Positions 16,202-25,645 of a DNA stretch of 64,000 bases are shown piece after piece. A program made the position numbers and the translations under genes. The DNA comes from Thermococcus cleftensis (lineage in GTDB: Archaea; Methanobacteriota_B; Thermococci; Thermococcales; Thermococcaceae): contig NC_018015.1 in the NCBI RefSeq assembly GCF_000265525.1, forward strand, positions 1,152,322 to 1,216,321, in the 5' to 3' direction. The notes beneath the pieces are model-generated. The model saw only the letters and a program-made list of their open reading frames with translations, was not told the origin of the DNA and did not search any database. Within the stretch, counting starts at the first letter, position 1. The number at the start of each line of letters is the position of its first letter.

Positions 16202-18160
16202 ATGAAGTTCACAGTTCTCAGGCTCAAGCTGGACGAGAGGAAAGTTGAGAGTGAGGAAGTGGATAGAGACGGGATCTACGGCGTCATAGACTACGGCATA
16301 GAGCTCCACGAGAGCCTTGAAACGCACTCCCTTGATCCTTATGATCCCAGAAACGTCACGGTAATGGGAATGGGGCCGTTCTCGGGCTCAACCCTGCCCG
16401 GAGCGCACAGGCTAATGTTCTTCTTCCGCTCGCCGCTCTACGGCACGCTCTTCCCCTCTGCAATGGGAGGTGCCGCTTACGCCTTCAAGAACGTCGGCGT
16501 TGATTTCGTAACCTTTGAGGGCAAGGCCGAGAAGCCCGTTGTGGTGCTCCTCTACAACGACGGTGAGAACGTTCACGTTGAGCTCCACGAGATTGAACTC
16601 GAAAAGGTCATAGAGATATGGAGGGGCTACAAGGGCGAAGAGGGGGTTTATGCCCTCACCCAGTACCTCATCGAGACCTTTGGCGATAAGTTTGACTTCG
16701 AGTACAGAATAGCGGTCGTTGGACCGGCCTCGCTGAACACCAACTACGGCGCTATATTCTCCCAGGCCCTCAGGAAGGGAGAACGTCTGGTCGGCAGTGA
16801 AGACTGGGCCGCGAGAGGAGGCTCTGGAAGCGTTCTCCTCCGCGCTCACAACGTCGTTGGAATAATCTTCGGCGGGAAGCCGAGGAAGAGGCCCTTCCCG
16901 GGTGAAGACATCGGCAACTTCAGAACGGCCAAGGGCATAGTGGAAGGCGTCCACAAGAAGCCTTACAACGAGATTATAGCTGAAAAGACCACCAAGTACC
17001 GCTTCAACCCCAAGCTCAACACTGGCGGAACCTTCGGCGGCAACTACCCTGCCGAGGGCGACTTCGTACCCATACTCAACTGGCAGATGCCGTACATACC
17101 GAAGGAGGAGCGCATTAGGATACACGAGAACATAATGAAGCACTACTGGGAGCCCTTCAACGAAGAGGCGATAAAGCCCAAGAACTGGACGACCTGCGGC
17201 GAGCCGTGTCCCGTCGTCTGTAAGAAGTACAGGCGCGGACACCACGTCGAGTACGAGCCTTACGAGGCCAACGGGCCCCTCAGCGGGAGCATCTCCCTGA
17301 GGGCAAGCGACATAAGCGTCCACGCCGTCGATGCGATGGGCTTCGACGCGATAGAGTTCGGCGGAACCGCCGCCTGGGTCCTTGAGCTCGTCCACCGCGG
17401 TCTGCTCAAGCCGGAGGAAGTTGGTATAAGCGGAAAGCCGGAGTTCACGAAGGAGGCTTTAATCGAGCGCCCGGTCGAGGCGAGCGAGGTCAACGCAAAG
17501 CTTGTGGCTGAATTGGCCCACCGCGTCGCCTTCGCCGAGAACGAGATTGCCAGGGTAATCGGTCTCGGCAAGAGGAAGGCGAGCGTTATCCTCGACGAGA
17601 AGTTCAAGGACAGGCTCAAGTACGGCGAGAGCTTCAAGGACTACGCGGTCTTCACTCCCCTCGGCGAGAACGGCGAGATGACACCGACGATGTACTGGGC
17701 CATCGGCAACTACATACCGCTCCCGATTCAAGGAAGATACTGGACCTTCTATCAGTTCGGCGTCTTCCTCGAGCCCGAGGAGCTGGCGAGCAAGATAATA
17801 GCGAGCGCCCTCTGGGAGTTCTGGTACGACAACGTCGGCTGGTGCCGCTTCCACAGGGGCTGGATGAAGCCCGTCCTTAAGGCGCTCTTCATGGAGGCCT
17901 ACGGTGAGAACGTGGACATGGAGGAGCACGCGAGGAAGCAGCTCAAGAGGCTCATCGAGTACGCGAGGAAGGCCGGCTACAGGCCTGTCTTCTGGGACTC
18001 GATGCGCGTTATAGACCTCGTGGCAGCGGGAAGCGAGGAGTTCGGAAATGAAAGATGGGCCGAGAAGTTCAGGATTGACAAGGTCGGCACGGCAAAGGAG
18101 TATCTCGAAAGGGTTCTTGATGCCTACAGCGAAGCGCTCGGCGTTGAGTGGAGGCTCTGA
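16202..18160 (+). CDS. gor: Glyceraldehyde-3-phosphate:ferredoxin oxidoreductase (GAPOR)
   Basis: The 652-residue tungsten enzyme oxidises glyceraldehyde 3-phosphate to 3-phosphoglycerate with ferredoxin in the modified Embden-Meyerhof pathway. It belongs to the aldehyde ferredoxin oxidoreductase family. Features: MGPFSGSTLPGAHRL and ARGGSGSVL in the tungstopterin-binding domain, a cluster-binding CGEPCPVVC, and VGWCRFHRGW with the fourth Cys. Length agrees with Pyrococcus GAPOR. The ATG at 16202 follows GGGGTGAGAG; the earlier GTG at 16181 lies inside the Tgr operator and is rejected. Confidence 0.95.
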   Translation: MKFTVLRLKLDERKVESEEVDRDGIYGVIDYGIELHESLETHSLDPYDPRNVTVMGMGPFSGSTLPGAHRLMFFFRSPLYGTLFPSAMGGAAYAFKNVGVDFVTFEGKAEKPVVVLLYNDGENVHVELHEIELEKVIEIWRGYKGEEGVYALTQYLIETFGDKFDFEYRIAVVGPASLNTNYGAIFSQALRKGERLVGSEDWAARGGSGSVLLRAHNVVGIIFGGKPRKRPFPGEDIGNFRTAKGIVEGVHKKPYNEIIAEKTTKYRFNPKLNTGGTFGGNYPAEGDFVPILNWQMPYIPKEERIRIHENIMKHYWEPFNEEAIKPKNWTTCGEPCPVVCKKYRRGHHVEYEPYEANGPLSGSISLRASDISVHAVDAMGFDAIEFGGTAAWVLELVHRGLLKPEEVGISGKPEFTKEALIERPVEASEVNAKLVAELAHRVAFAENEIARVIGLGKRKASVILDEKFKDRLKYGESFKDYAVFTPLGENGEMTPTMYWAIGNYIPLPIQGRYWTFYQFGVFLEPEELASKIIASALWEFWYDNVGWCRFHRGWMKPVLKALFMEAYGENVDMEEHARKQLKRLIEYARKAGYRPVFWDSMRVIDLVAAGSEEFGNERWAEKFRIDKVGTAKEYLERVLDAYSEALGVEWRL

Positions 18161-18227
18161 GTTATTTTCCTCTTTTTGAGAACAACCCTTATATTCTCCC
18201 CCTCTTCATGAATCTCAGGTGAGAAGA

Positions 18228-19490
18228 ATGAGGGCAGTTGTAATAGGCTCCGGAATCGGCGGCCTTCTGACGGCCTCTTTCCTGGCCAAGAACGGTTACG
18301 ACGTCACCGTCATCGAGAAGGCCCCCTACGTCGGTGGGCGCTTCACCAATCTGGAATACAGGGGCTTCGGCCTCTCCACCGGGGCCTTTCACATGCTCCC
18401 CCACGGCGAGGACGGGCCTCTGGCTCACCTCCTGAAGCTCCTTGGGGCTGAGGTCAAGATAGTTAACTCAGACCCCAAAGGCATGATCTTCTACGAAGGA
18501 AGAACCTTCTCCTACCGCGAGGGCTGGAAGTACCTCGGCTTCAGGGAGAAGGCGAGGGCGATGAAGCTCATGGCGGACGTGAGGAGGGGCAAGCTCCCCG
18601 TGGGGGAGGAGGCCGAGATGAGCGGCCGCGAGTGGATACGCGAGAGGGTTGGCGACAACGAGTTCGTGGATCTCTTCTTCCAGAGCTTCCTCGGCTGGGC
18701 CGACAGCGTGCTGGACGTTCCGGCCGGAGAGCTGGCGAGGGAGATAAAGGCGGCCCTGAGGTGGGGCGGACCTGGACTGATCAAGGGCGGCTGCAGGGCC
18801 GTAACGGGCGAGCTCGCGAGGATAACCGAGAACAGCGGCGGAAGGATAATGACAGGCAAAAAGGCCGTTGAAATCGATGTCGAGAAAAAGAGGGTCATCA
18901 CCGCTGACAACGACGAGCTCCCCTACGATGTCCTAATCTCCAATGTGGGAATAAAGGAGACCGTCGAGCTCATCGGAAGGGACAACTTCGAGCGTGAGTA
19001 CCTCAAGCGCGTTGATTCGCTGAGGCCGAGCGAGGGTATAAAGTACAACGTGGCCCTGAAAGGGGAGCCAAGGGTCGGCAACACCGTCGTCTTCACCCTC
19101 GACACCGAGAGGATAAACGGCTACAACGAGCCCTCCAGCCTTTCCCCGGAGCTGGCAAGGGAAGGCTACACCCTGATAATGCTCCATCACGCTTTGCAGA
19201 GCAGAAACGTTAAGGCCGAGAGGAAGAAGGGGATAGAGGACATCTACCGCATATTCCCGAACCTGGATAACGAGGGCGAGATTCTGCTCGTTCAGACTTA
19301 CCTTGAAGGGAATCCAGTGAACAGGGTGGCGAGCGGGCAGACCGTCGAGGACTTCCCGATGAGTGATGTTTACATCGTCGGCGACGCTTACAAGCTCCCC
19401 GGAGGGATAGAGGTGGAGGGCATAGCCCTCGGCGTCATGAGAACGCTCGAGAGGCTTGGATTGGGGAACTTCTCGGACTGGTACCTCTGA
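18228..19490 (+). CDS. FAD-dependent oxidoreductase, phytoene dehydrogenase-like
   Basis: The 420-residue product opens with a dinucleotide-binding motif, VIGSGIGGLLTASFLAKNGY, and ends with a second FAD contact, DVYIVGDAYKLPGGIEVEG. The layout is that of the CrtI/phytoene-dehydrogenase-related family (COG1233), enzymes acting on isoprenoid or carotenoid-like substrates. Thermococcales are not known for carotenoids, so the substrate is uncertain; an isoprenoid or lipid reaction is possible. AGGTGAGAAG precedes the ATG and CTTATATTC (about 18188-18196) is the TATA element. Single-gene unit. Confidence 0.8.
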   Translation: MRAVVIGSGIGGLLTASFLAKNGYDVTVIEKAPYVGGRFTNLEYRGFGLSTGAFHMLPHGEDGPLAHLLKLLGAEVKIVNSDPKGMIFYEGRTFSYREGWKYLGFREKARAMKLMADVRRGKLPVGEEAEMSGREWIRERVGDNEFVDLFFQSFLGWADSVLDVPAGELAREIKAALRWGGPGLIKGGCRAVTGELARITENSGGRIMTGKKAVEIDVEKKRVITADNDELPYDVLISNVGIKETVELIGRDNFEREYLKRVDSLRPSEGIKYNVALKGEPRVGNTVVFTLDTERINGYNEPSSLSPELAREGYTLIMLHHALQSRNVKAERKKGIEDIYRIFPNLDNEGEILLVQTYLEGNPVNRVASGQTVEDFPMSDVYIVGDAYKLPGGIEVEGIALGVMRTLERLGLGNFSDWYL

Positions 19491-19638
19491 GGGAATCCGC
19501 CCTTTTGGAGCCTTGCTATTCTTTACCTTTGCCAACTTATTTTCCGGCCTTTCGAACCTTTTTCCAGTGAACAGCCTTGGCTTCTAACGAACGTTTTTAT
19601 CCCCTTGCGCGTAGCTATACCTCCAGGAGGTGATGCTC

Positions 19639-20586
19639 ATGAAGAGGGTTGTAATAGCCTTGGGCGGCAACGCTATTCTCCAGCGAGGCCAGAAGGGAAC
19701 CTACGAGGAACAGATGGCCAACGTCATGAAGACTGCCAGGCAGATAGTGGACATAATCCTGGACGGGGACTACGAGGTGGTCATAACCCACGGGAACGGC
19801 CCGCAGGTCGGTGCTTTGCTCCTCCACATGGACGCCGGCCAGGCCGTCCACGGCATTCCTGCCCAGCCTATGGACGTGGCCGGAGCGATGACGCAGGGCC
19901 AGATAGGCTACATGATCCAGCAGGCGCTCGTCAACGAGCTCCGCGCGAGGGGTATTGAAAAGCCAGTCGCTACGATAGTGACGCAGACCCTCGTTGACAA
20001 GGACGATCCCGCCTTCCAGAATCCGAGCAAGCCGGTTGGGCCCTTCTACGATGAGGAGACAGCCAAAAAGCTCGCGGAGGAGAAGGGCTGGGTTGTTGTG
20101 GAGGACTCCGGGAGGGGCTGGAGGAGGGTAGTGCCGAGCCCCGATCCGAAGGGCCACGTAGAGGCACCAGTGATAGTCGATCTCGTTGAGAAGGGCTTCA
20201 TAGTCATAGCGAGCGGCGGCGGTGGCGTTCCCGTCGTGGAGGAGAACGGCCGGCTCCGGGGTGTGGAAGCGGTTATAGACAAGGACCTGGCTGGCGAGAA
20301 GCTGGCGGAGGAGGTCAACGCCGACATCTTCATGATTCTCACCGATGTGAATGGCGCGGCGGTAAACTTCGGCAAGCCCGACGAGCGCTGGCTCGGAAAG
20401 GTCACCGTCGAGGAGCTGAAGCGCTATTACAAGGAGGGCCACTTTAAGAAGGGTAGCATGGGGCCGAAGGTTTTGGCCGCCATAAGGTTCGTCGAGGGGG
20501 GTGGGGAAAGGGCGGTTATAGCCCACCTCGAGAAGGCCGTCGATGCCCTCAAGGGCAAGACAGGTACCCAGGTCGTGAAGGCCTGA
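19639..20586 (+). CDS. Carbamate kinase
   Basis: The 315-residue amino-acid-kinase-fold enzyme interconverts carbamoyl phosphate plus ADP with ATP and carbamate. In Pyrococcus the orthologue can supply carbamoyl phosphate for pyrimidines and arginine. Family motifs: [48 protein letters not shown] and GSMGPKV. Length equals the P. furiosus enzyme. Start 19639 is preceded by CCAGGAGGTGATGCTC. A TATA-like GTTTTTATCC lies at about 19590-19600. Confidence 0.95.
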   Translation: MKRVVIALGGNAILQRGQKGTYEEQMANVMKTARQIVDIILDGDYEVVITHGNGPQVGALLLHMDAGQAVHGIPAQPMDVAGAMTQGQIGYMIQQALVNELRARGIEKPVATIVTQTLVDKDDPAFQNPSKPVGPFYDEETAKKLAEEKGWVVVEDSGRGWRRVVPSPDPKGHVEAPVIVDLVEKGFIVIASGGGGVPVVEENGRLRGVEAVIDKDLAGEKLAEEVNADIFMILTDVNGAAVNFGKPDERWLGKVTVEELKRYYKEGHFKKGSMGPKVLAAIRFVEGGGERAVIAHLEKAVDALKGKTGTQVVKA

Positions 20587-20633
20587 ACCAAAGGCTATAA
20601 ATACCACCCCTCCCTTCTTTATCAGGTGATACC

Positions 20634-21479
20634 ATGAGTGAGGCAACCAGCGGATTCTTCGGCTCTCTTCTGTGGTGGCTGTTCTTCATGTACATCTTGC
20701 TTTGGCCCCAGATGCAGTACAGGAGCCTGCAGATAGCGAGGGCCAAGCTGCTCAAGAGGCTCTCGGAAAAGAGGGGCTCAACCGTCATAACGATGATCCA
20801 CAGGCAGGAAAGCATCGGCCTCTTTGGAATCCCCTTCTACAAGTTCATAAGCGTCGAGGACAGCGAGGAGGTGCTGAGAGCTATTCGCTCGGCCCCCAAG
20901 GACAAGCCGATAGACCTCATCATACACACTCCCGGTGGGCTTGTGCTGGCGGCGACGCAGATAGCTAAGGCCCTCCACGACCACCCGGCGGAGACTCGTG
21001 TGATAGTTCCCCACTACGCCATGAGCGGCGGGACTTTGATAGCGCTCGCCGCGGACAAGATAATAATGGATCCCCACGCGGTTCTCGGCCCCGTTGACCC
21101 CCAGCTCGGCCAGTACCCCGGGCCGAGCATCGTCAGGGCCGTCGAGAAGAAAGGCGCCGACAAGGTTGACGACCAGACCCTTATCCTGGCCGACGTTGCG
21201 GAGAAGGCCATAAAGCAGGTTCGTGACTTCGTCTACAGCATTCTCAAGGACAGGTATGGAGAGGAGAAGGCCAAAGAGCTGGCACAGATACTCACTGAGG
21301 GCAGGTGGACGCACGACTACCCGATAACCTACGAGCAGGCCAGGGAGCTCGGTCTTCACGTCAGCACGGACGTTCCCGAGGAGGTCTATGCCCTCATGGA
21401 GCTGTACAAGCAGCCCATGAAGCAGAGGGGCACGGTCGAGTTCATGCCCTACACCCAGCGCGGCGAGAGTTCCAAATGA
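20634..21479 (+). CDS. Membrane-anchored ClpP-fold serine protease-like protein (SDH/DUF114 family)
   Basis: The 281-residue protein has one N-terminal membrane span (LLWWLFFMYILLW) followed by a ClpP/crotonase-fold domain. The likely nucleophile is the Ser in YAMSGGTLIAL, with the oxyanion-type loop HTPGGLVLAA. DPHAVLGPVDPQLGQYPGPS is a hallmark of the archaeal SDH_sah family. It probably degrades or processes membrane or secreted proteins. A TATA-like GCTATAAATACC lies at about 20594-20605. The substrate is unknown. Confidence 0.82.
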   Translation: MSEATSGFFGSLLWWLFFMYILLWPQMQYRSLQIARAKLLKRLSEKRGSTVITMIHRQESIGLFGIPFYKFISVEDSEEVLRAIRSAPKDKPIDLIIHTPGGLVLAATQIAKALHDHPAETRVIVPHYAMSGGTLIALAADKIIMDPHAVLGPVDPQLGQYPGPSIVRAVEKKGADKVDDQTLILADVAEKAIKQVRDFVYSILKDRYGEEKAKELAQILTEGRWTHDYPITYEQARELGLHVSTDVPEEVYALMELYKQPMKQRGTVEFMPYTQRGESSK

Positions 21480-21617
21480 AGCTTCCCTCAGCTTTCTCAA
21501 CTTTTTTGCTAGGTTGAGGCTTCCCGGGCCAAAAAGTTTTTATTTGCTCATTCCTTTTTGAGTCCAGAAATGTTTGAGCAGGTCAAGCTGTTCTAAAAAG
21601 GGAGAGGGGTAAGAGCA

Positions 21618-22520
21618 ATGCAGACGAAAGTGGATCCAGAGGAGATTAAGAGGATCAAGAGGGAGATAGAGGCCCTTGAGAAAGAGAGAAACGAGATAAG
21701 GGCCAAACTTGATGAACTTGAAAAGGAGCTTCAAATCTGGATTCAGAGAAGGGACGAGAAGAACAACGAGGTTAAGGGGCTCCGCCAGAGGGGAAGGGAG
21801 TACAAGGCCAAGCGCGACGAGATCAACCAGCAGATACAGGAGCTAAAGAAAAACCGCGAGGAGATAAACGCGAAGCTCGACCTCCTCTACCAGGAGATAC
21901 TCGAGTACAGAACCAAGAGGGACGAGTACAACCAGCTCCGCAGACTTAAGATGCCGCCGGAGAAGATACAGGAGAGGATAGAGAAACTCGAGTGGGAACT
22001 CCAGACCAATCCGAACATAACGCCCGACCGGGAGAAGCAGATAGTTGACCAGATCCAGGTTCTCGCGACGGAGCTCGAGATAATCCAGCAGGCCGAGCGC
22101 TTCCACAGAAAGCTCGTCGAGGCGAGGAAGAAGGTTGACCAGCTCAAGAAGGCCAGGCGGAACATCAGCCTCGAGATACAGAAGCTTGCCAACCAGAGCC
22201 AGCAGTTCCACGAGCAGATGATAGAGGCCTTCAACAAGGCTGACGAGGTCAAAAAGGAGGCCGATGAGTACCACGCCAAGGTCGTCGAGCTACGCGACAA
22301 GATAAGGGAGGTCAGGAGGGAGCTCCGCGCTATCGAAAGGAAGATAAGGGAATACGACGAGAAGCACAAGGAGCTCATAGCCTACAGGCTTGTCGCGAGG
22401 ATGCGCGCCAAGAAGGACGCCAGCTTTGAGAAGGCAGTCGAGGCCCTGGAGAAGTTCAAGCGCGGTGAGAAGCTCACCCTCGACGAGCTGCTGCTCCTCC
22501 AGAGGTACAACCTCGTCTGA
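21618..22520 (+). CDS. Archaeal coiled-coil protein (COG1340 type)
   Basis: The 300-residue, highly charged, almost wholly alpha-helical protein has heptad-like repeats from about residue 5 to 260 (for example EEIKRIKREIEALEKERNEI) and no membrane segment or enzyme motif. It resembles the archaeal COG1340 coiled-coil proteins, whose role is unknown; a structural or nucleoid function is possible. GAGAGGGGTAAGAGCA precedes the ATG. The archaeosine synthase gene follows after 9 nt, so they are probably co-transcribed. Confidence 0.8.
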   Translation: MQTKVDPEEIKRIKREIEALEKERNEIRAKLDELEKELQIWIQRRDEKNNEVKGLRQRGREYKAKRDEINQQIQELKKNREEINAKLDLLYQEILEYRTKRDEYNQLRRLKMPPEKIQERIEKLEWELQTNPNITPDREKQIVDQIQVLATELEIIQQAERFHRKLVEARKKVDQLKKARRNISLEIQKLANQSQQFHEQMIEAFNKADEVKKEADEYHAKVVELRDKIREVRRELRAIERKIREYDEKHKELIAYRLVARMRAKKDASFEKAVEALEKFKRGEKLTLDELLLLQRYNLV

Positions 22521-22529
22521 GGCCTGGCT

Positions 22530-24236
22530 ATGGAGGTAATCAGGCACGAGGGGCCCGGAAGGCTGGGTCTGGTTAGGCTGGGAGAGCACTCCTTCAGAAC
22601 CCCAGCCTTGGCTGGGGTAGACTTCACCCTCTCCCCCTTCAACTCCTTCTTCCACCCGGAGGAGCCGGGGGATTATGACTTCAACTTAGCCCCGGCCATT
22701 CCGCTCGGCTTCTACACCCCCGCCGAGGTCATTGAAAAAGCCATTGGAAGGCTCTGGAGCGTAAACTACGAGGGCTTCAACGCCTTCTACCTGCCAGCAC
22801 TCAGGAGGACGGAATACCTTCCCGAGTTCTTCAAGATAATCGAACGCTATGGCTTTGAGGCCGTCTACCTTGGCAACACCAAGATACTCGTCAAGGAGTA
22901 TCGTTACTTCGTGAGAATCCTTAGGGAACTCCGCGAGAGGTTCCCCAACGTCATGATAATCGCCGATCTGGAGCCCTTCTTCTACCCGCTGGCGGTTTAT
23001 CTCGGTGTGGATGCCTTCGAGACGCGCTCGCTCAAGCTCTACGACTTCGAGGGCAAGGGTTTCACTCAGTTTAGCCCGTTCCTCTGGGACAGGGAACCAA
23101 ACTCCCTCGACTTCGCGAGGGAAACCATATTGCTCGTCAGGAGGGCCATTGAAGAGGGCAAGCTCCGCTACCTCGTCGAGAACTTCTTCAACACCCAGTA
23201 CCACGCGGGGATTCTGAGGATAGCCGACCTGGAGCACGGGGATTACCTTGAGAAGTACACCCCAATCCAGAGGGAGACGGTCTACTTCATGAGCGAAGCC
23301 TCGATAAGGAGGCCCGAGGTAAAGCGCTGGCACGAGCGCGTTGTCGAGCGCTTCGTCCCACCGAAGAACACCGAGCTTGTGCTCCTCTTCCCCTGCTCGG
23401 CCAAAAAGCCCTATTCATTCTCGCGCTCACACACCCTCTACCGCAGAGCCGTGAAGGAGGCCCTCGGCTCTGGAATAAGCAGGGTTCACGAGCTTATCCT
23501 CACCTCCCCATTTGGCGTCGTGCCTAGGGAGTGGGAGTGGTTAGCAAAGTATGACATAGTCGTCACCGGCCACTGGAACGAGGAGGAGATTAAGCCAGCG
23601 GCCGAGCTCCTCGCGAAGACACTGGAGAAGTACCCGAGGGACGTTCCGATAATAGCTCACCTCGACGAAGCCTACGTCGAGATAGCCAAGCTCGCCGGTG
23701 AGCTGAGCGGGAGGGAAATTATCTTCACCCGCGTTGAGAACGGCACGACGAGCAGGGAGAGCCTTAAAGCCCTCACCGAGACGCTGGGGGAGTTCGAGCT
23801 TGAGGGAACCAAGGAGGACAGGACCTACCGCTACTTTGAAAACATAAGGAAGGTCTTCGACTTCTACTTCGGTGCTGGAGCCGGGGAAGCCGTTCTCCCG
23901 GAGAACGGGCAGGTGAAGGGCTCCAAGATGCTCCGCCTCTTCGTTGACGGCCAGCAGACGGGAACCTTCAGGGACGGCGTGATAAGCGTCACCCCCTTCG
24001 GAATGCAGAGGATCTACGATTCGCTCAAGGCATACTGGGTGAATGTGGACTTCGAGCTCCGCGGCGACGTCTTCGCGGTGGGAGTTGATGAGGCGGACCC
24101 GACTATAAGACCGGACGACATCGTCGGCGTCGTCAGGGACGGAAAAGTTGTCGGCGTCGGAAAGGCAGTTCTGAGCGGAGAGGAGATGGTTAGGGCGAAG
24201 AAGGGCGTGGCTGTAAAGGTCAGGAAGAGGGCCTGA
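22530..24236 (+). CDS. arcS: Archaeosine synthase ArcS
   Basis: The 568-residue TGT-like protein makes archaeosine at position 15 of tRNA by adding an amine-containing group to preQ0. The N-terminal half has a TIM-barrel TGT-like fold. The ArcS-specific motif PCSAKKPYSFSRSH (PCxxxKPYxxSxxH, Cys at residue 289) is intact. A PUA RNA-binding domain closes the protein (from about residue 490, VKGSKMLRLFVDGQQ onward). The start is close to the stop of the coiled-coil gene, with no strong ribosome binding site. In Thermococcales ArcS works with the radical SAM partner RaSEA, not seen in this window. Confidence 0.93.
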   Translation: MEVIRHEGPGRLGLVRLGEHSFRTPALAGVDFTLSPFNSFFHPEEPGDYDFNLAPAIPLGFYTPAEVIEKAIGRLWSVNYEGFNAFYLPALRRTEYLPEFFKIIERYGFEAVYLGNTKILVKEYRYFVRILRELRERFPNVMIIADLEPFFYPLAVYLGVDAFETRSLKLYDFEGKGFTQFSPFLWDREPNSLDFARETILLVRRAIEEGKLRYLVENFFNTQYHAGILRIADLEHGDYLEKYTPIQRETVYFMSEASIRRPEVKRWHERVVERFVPPKNTELVLLFPCSAKKPYSFSRSHTLYRRAVKEALGSGISRVHELILTSPFGVVPREWEWLAKYDIVVTGHWNEEEIKPAAELLAKTLEKYPRDVPIIAHLDEAYVEIAKLAGELSGREIIFTRVENGTTSRESLKALTETLGEFELEGTKEDRTYRYFENIRKVFDFYFGAGAGEAVLPENGQVKGSKMLRLFVDGQQTGTFRDGVISVTPFGMQRIYDSLKAYWVNVDFELRGDVFAVGVDEADPTIRPDDIVGVVRDGKVVGVGKAVLSGEEMVRAKKGVAVKVRKRA

Positions 24237-24238
24237 CC

Positions 24239-25276
24239 ATGAGGAGAACTCTGTACCTTTCTCTCCTTCTCGTGGTTCTCCTTTCTCTTCTTCCCGGTGC
24301 CTGTGCCGACTACCTTGGGGCTGAGAGCTTTGACTTTCACGTCTTGGCTGTGTACGGTGACTCCGCCGTCCTCTCGCTCGTCTACGTCCCCTACTCAACC
24401 TCAATGAGTGACATGCTTGTGCCCACGGGCTACTTTTACTACAACTTCTACGTGAACTCGACAGGGGCGTATTTCATCGGTGGATCCTGGGACACGCCGG
24501 TCGTTTACTGGTACCGGGGATTATACTATGTGTTTGTCCCGGACGAAGGGAGGGTAGATGTCTATAGAATGGGTGAGGACTGCTTCGAGAGGGTCACATC
24601 GGTGAAGACGGGCCTGGAAGGTTCGCCCAACTTCGCCGTGGCCGTGCCATACCTGGTGGTCCAGGTCTCGGAGAACGAGCTCCTTGCCATCAACGTCGCC
24701 AGAAACGCCACCGCCGGAATCCTCGATCTGAGGGAGACCGAGAGCGGTACCTACTTCAAGGGGGTAACGGTAGTCAAAGGGCCGTGGGGTGTTGAACTGG
24801 AGGGGGACGAACCCGAGAAGCCGCCGAAACCGTTGAATGTCGAGGTGGACAACGGAAGGCTTAAAATCCCGGGGAAGGGTGTGGAGCTATCCCTCCAGGC
24901 TGTTGCCGAGCATCTGTGGGACGACAGGGAAGCGGGTCATCTCAGGGCGTACGAACTTGAGAACGCGCTCCTCCTTGTTCCACCGGACGTTACGCACTAC
25001 TTCGCGCCAGATGCCAACTCCACGGGTGAACTGTTGGTCTTTGGAAACGAGAGCGTCCCTGTTCGGGGAATTTCGGAAGTTTCTCTCCTATACTACGATG
25101 GAAGCCTAAAGGTATTCCCACTCGGGGAGGGGTGGGGGAGCAGGTTTGCTGTGGGGGCCGATAACGTGACGTTCAGCCGGTGCGAGGTGCCGAGGACCTA
25201 CGCCCTCGAGTTCTGGGCGGCGGTCGTTCTGCTCGCACTTATAGGCTTCACCTGGTTCTTTATGGTCCGGCGGTAA
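24239..25276 (+). CDS. Exported membrane-anchored protein of unknown function
   Basis: The 345-residue protein has an N-terminal signal peptide (about residues 1-24, LYLSLLLVVLLSLLPGACA) and a C-terminal membrane helix (FWAAVVLLALIGFTWFFMV) before a short basic tail. The region between is rich in Tyr, Val and Thr and looks beta-rich. It begins 3 nt after arcS and is probably in the same operon. I do not recognise a family. The topology suggests a domain outside the cell tethered to the membrane. Confidence 0.7.
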   Translation: MRRTLYLSLLLVVLLSLLPGACADYLGAESFDFHVLAVYGDSAVLSLVYVPYSTSMSDMLVPTGYFYYNFYVNSTGAYFIGGSWDTPVVYWYRGLYYVFVPDEGRVDVYRMGEDCFERVTSVKTGLEGSPNFAVAVPYLVVQVSENELLAINVARNATAGILDLRETESGTYFKGVTVVKGPWGVELEGDEPEKPPKPLNVEVDNGRLKIPGKGVELSLQAVAEHLWDDREAGHLRAYELENALLLVPPDVTHYFAPDANSTGELLVFGNESVPVRGISEVSLLYYDGSLKVFPLGEGWGSRFAVGADNVTFSRCEVPRTYALEFWAAVVLLALIGFTWFFMVRR

Positions 25277-25312
25277 GAAAACTCTAAAAAGCCGCACTCC
25301 CCTTCTTTGACC

Positions 25313-25609
25313 ATGCCGAGGCACTTCAAGCGGGGCGTCAAAAGGGAGCACCACTTTCTCAAGGGACTTGAGAAACCCCTTGAGAGGATAGCCGCGATAC
25401 CCGGGGTCAAAAAGGTTATCCCCGGGAGGATTTACGCGAGCGACTCCAGGGGCTTCGAGATTAAGGTGACGCGGGAAACGCAGACCGGGCTGAAGCTCGT
25501 CGCCAAGAGCAATGGAAGCGTTCAGGAGGTTTTTCTTGTCGTGGACAGGGCGGAGAGGGATAGAGTCAGGAGTGAGATAGAGCGCCTCTCCGACGAGTGG
25601 ACGAAATAG
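25313..25609 (+). CDS. DUF2103-type small basic protein
   Basis: The 98-residue basic protein starts MPRHFKRGVKREHHFLKGL. It contains a His-rich N-terminus and a compact alpha/beta part (IPGRIYASDSRGFEIKVTRE). It resembles the archaeal DUF2103 family, described as possible metal binders. There is no ribosome binding site before the ATG, and a TATA-like CTCTAAAAAGC lies about 25 nt upstream, so the mRNA should be leaderless. Function unknown. Confidence 0.7.
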   Translation: MPRHFKRGVKREHHFLKGLEKPLERIAAIPGVKKVIPGRIYASDSRGFEIKVTRETQTGLKLVAKSNGSVQEVFLVVDRAERDRVRSEIERLSDEWTK

Positions 25610-25626
25610 TTTTAAACCTCGGCCTG

Positions 25627-25645
25627 TAACTATCGTTGATAGTTA
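25627..25645. promoter_or_regulatory. Perfect palindrome at the start of the DUF2079 gene
   Basis: TAACTATC (25627-25634) and GATAGTTA (25638-25645) form a perfect 8-bp inverted repeat with a 3-nt centre (GTT). It lies about 15-30 nt downstream of a TATA-like GTTTTAAACC (25608-25617), on the expected transcription start, and its last base is the A of the ATG. This position is typical of a repressor operator. Confidence 0.6.
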
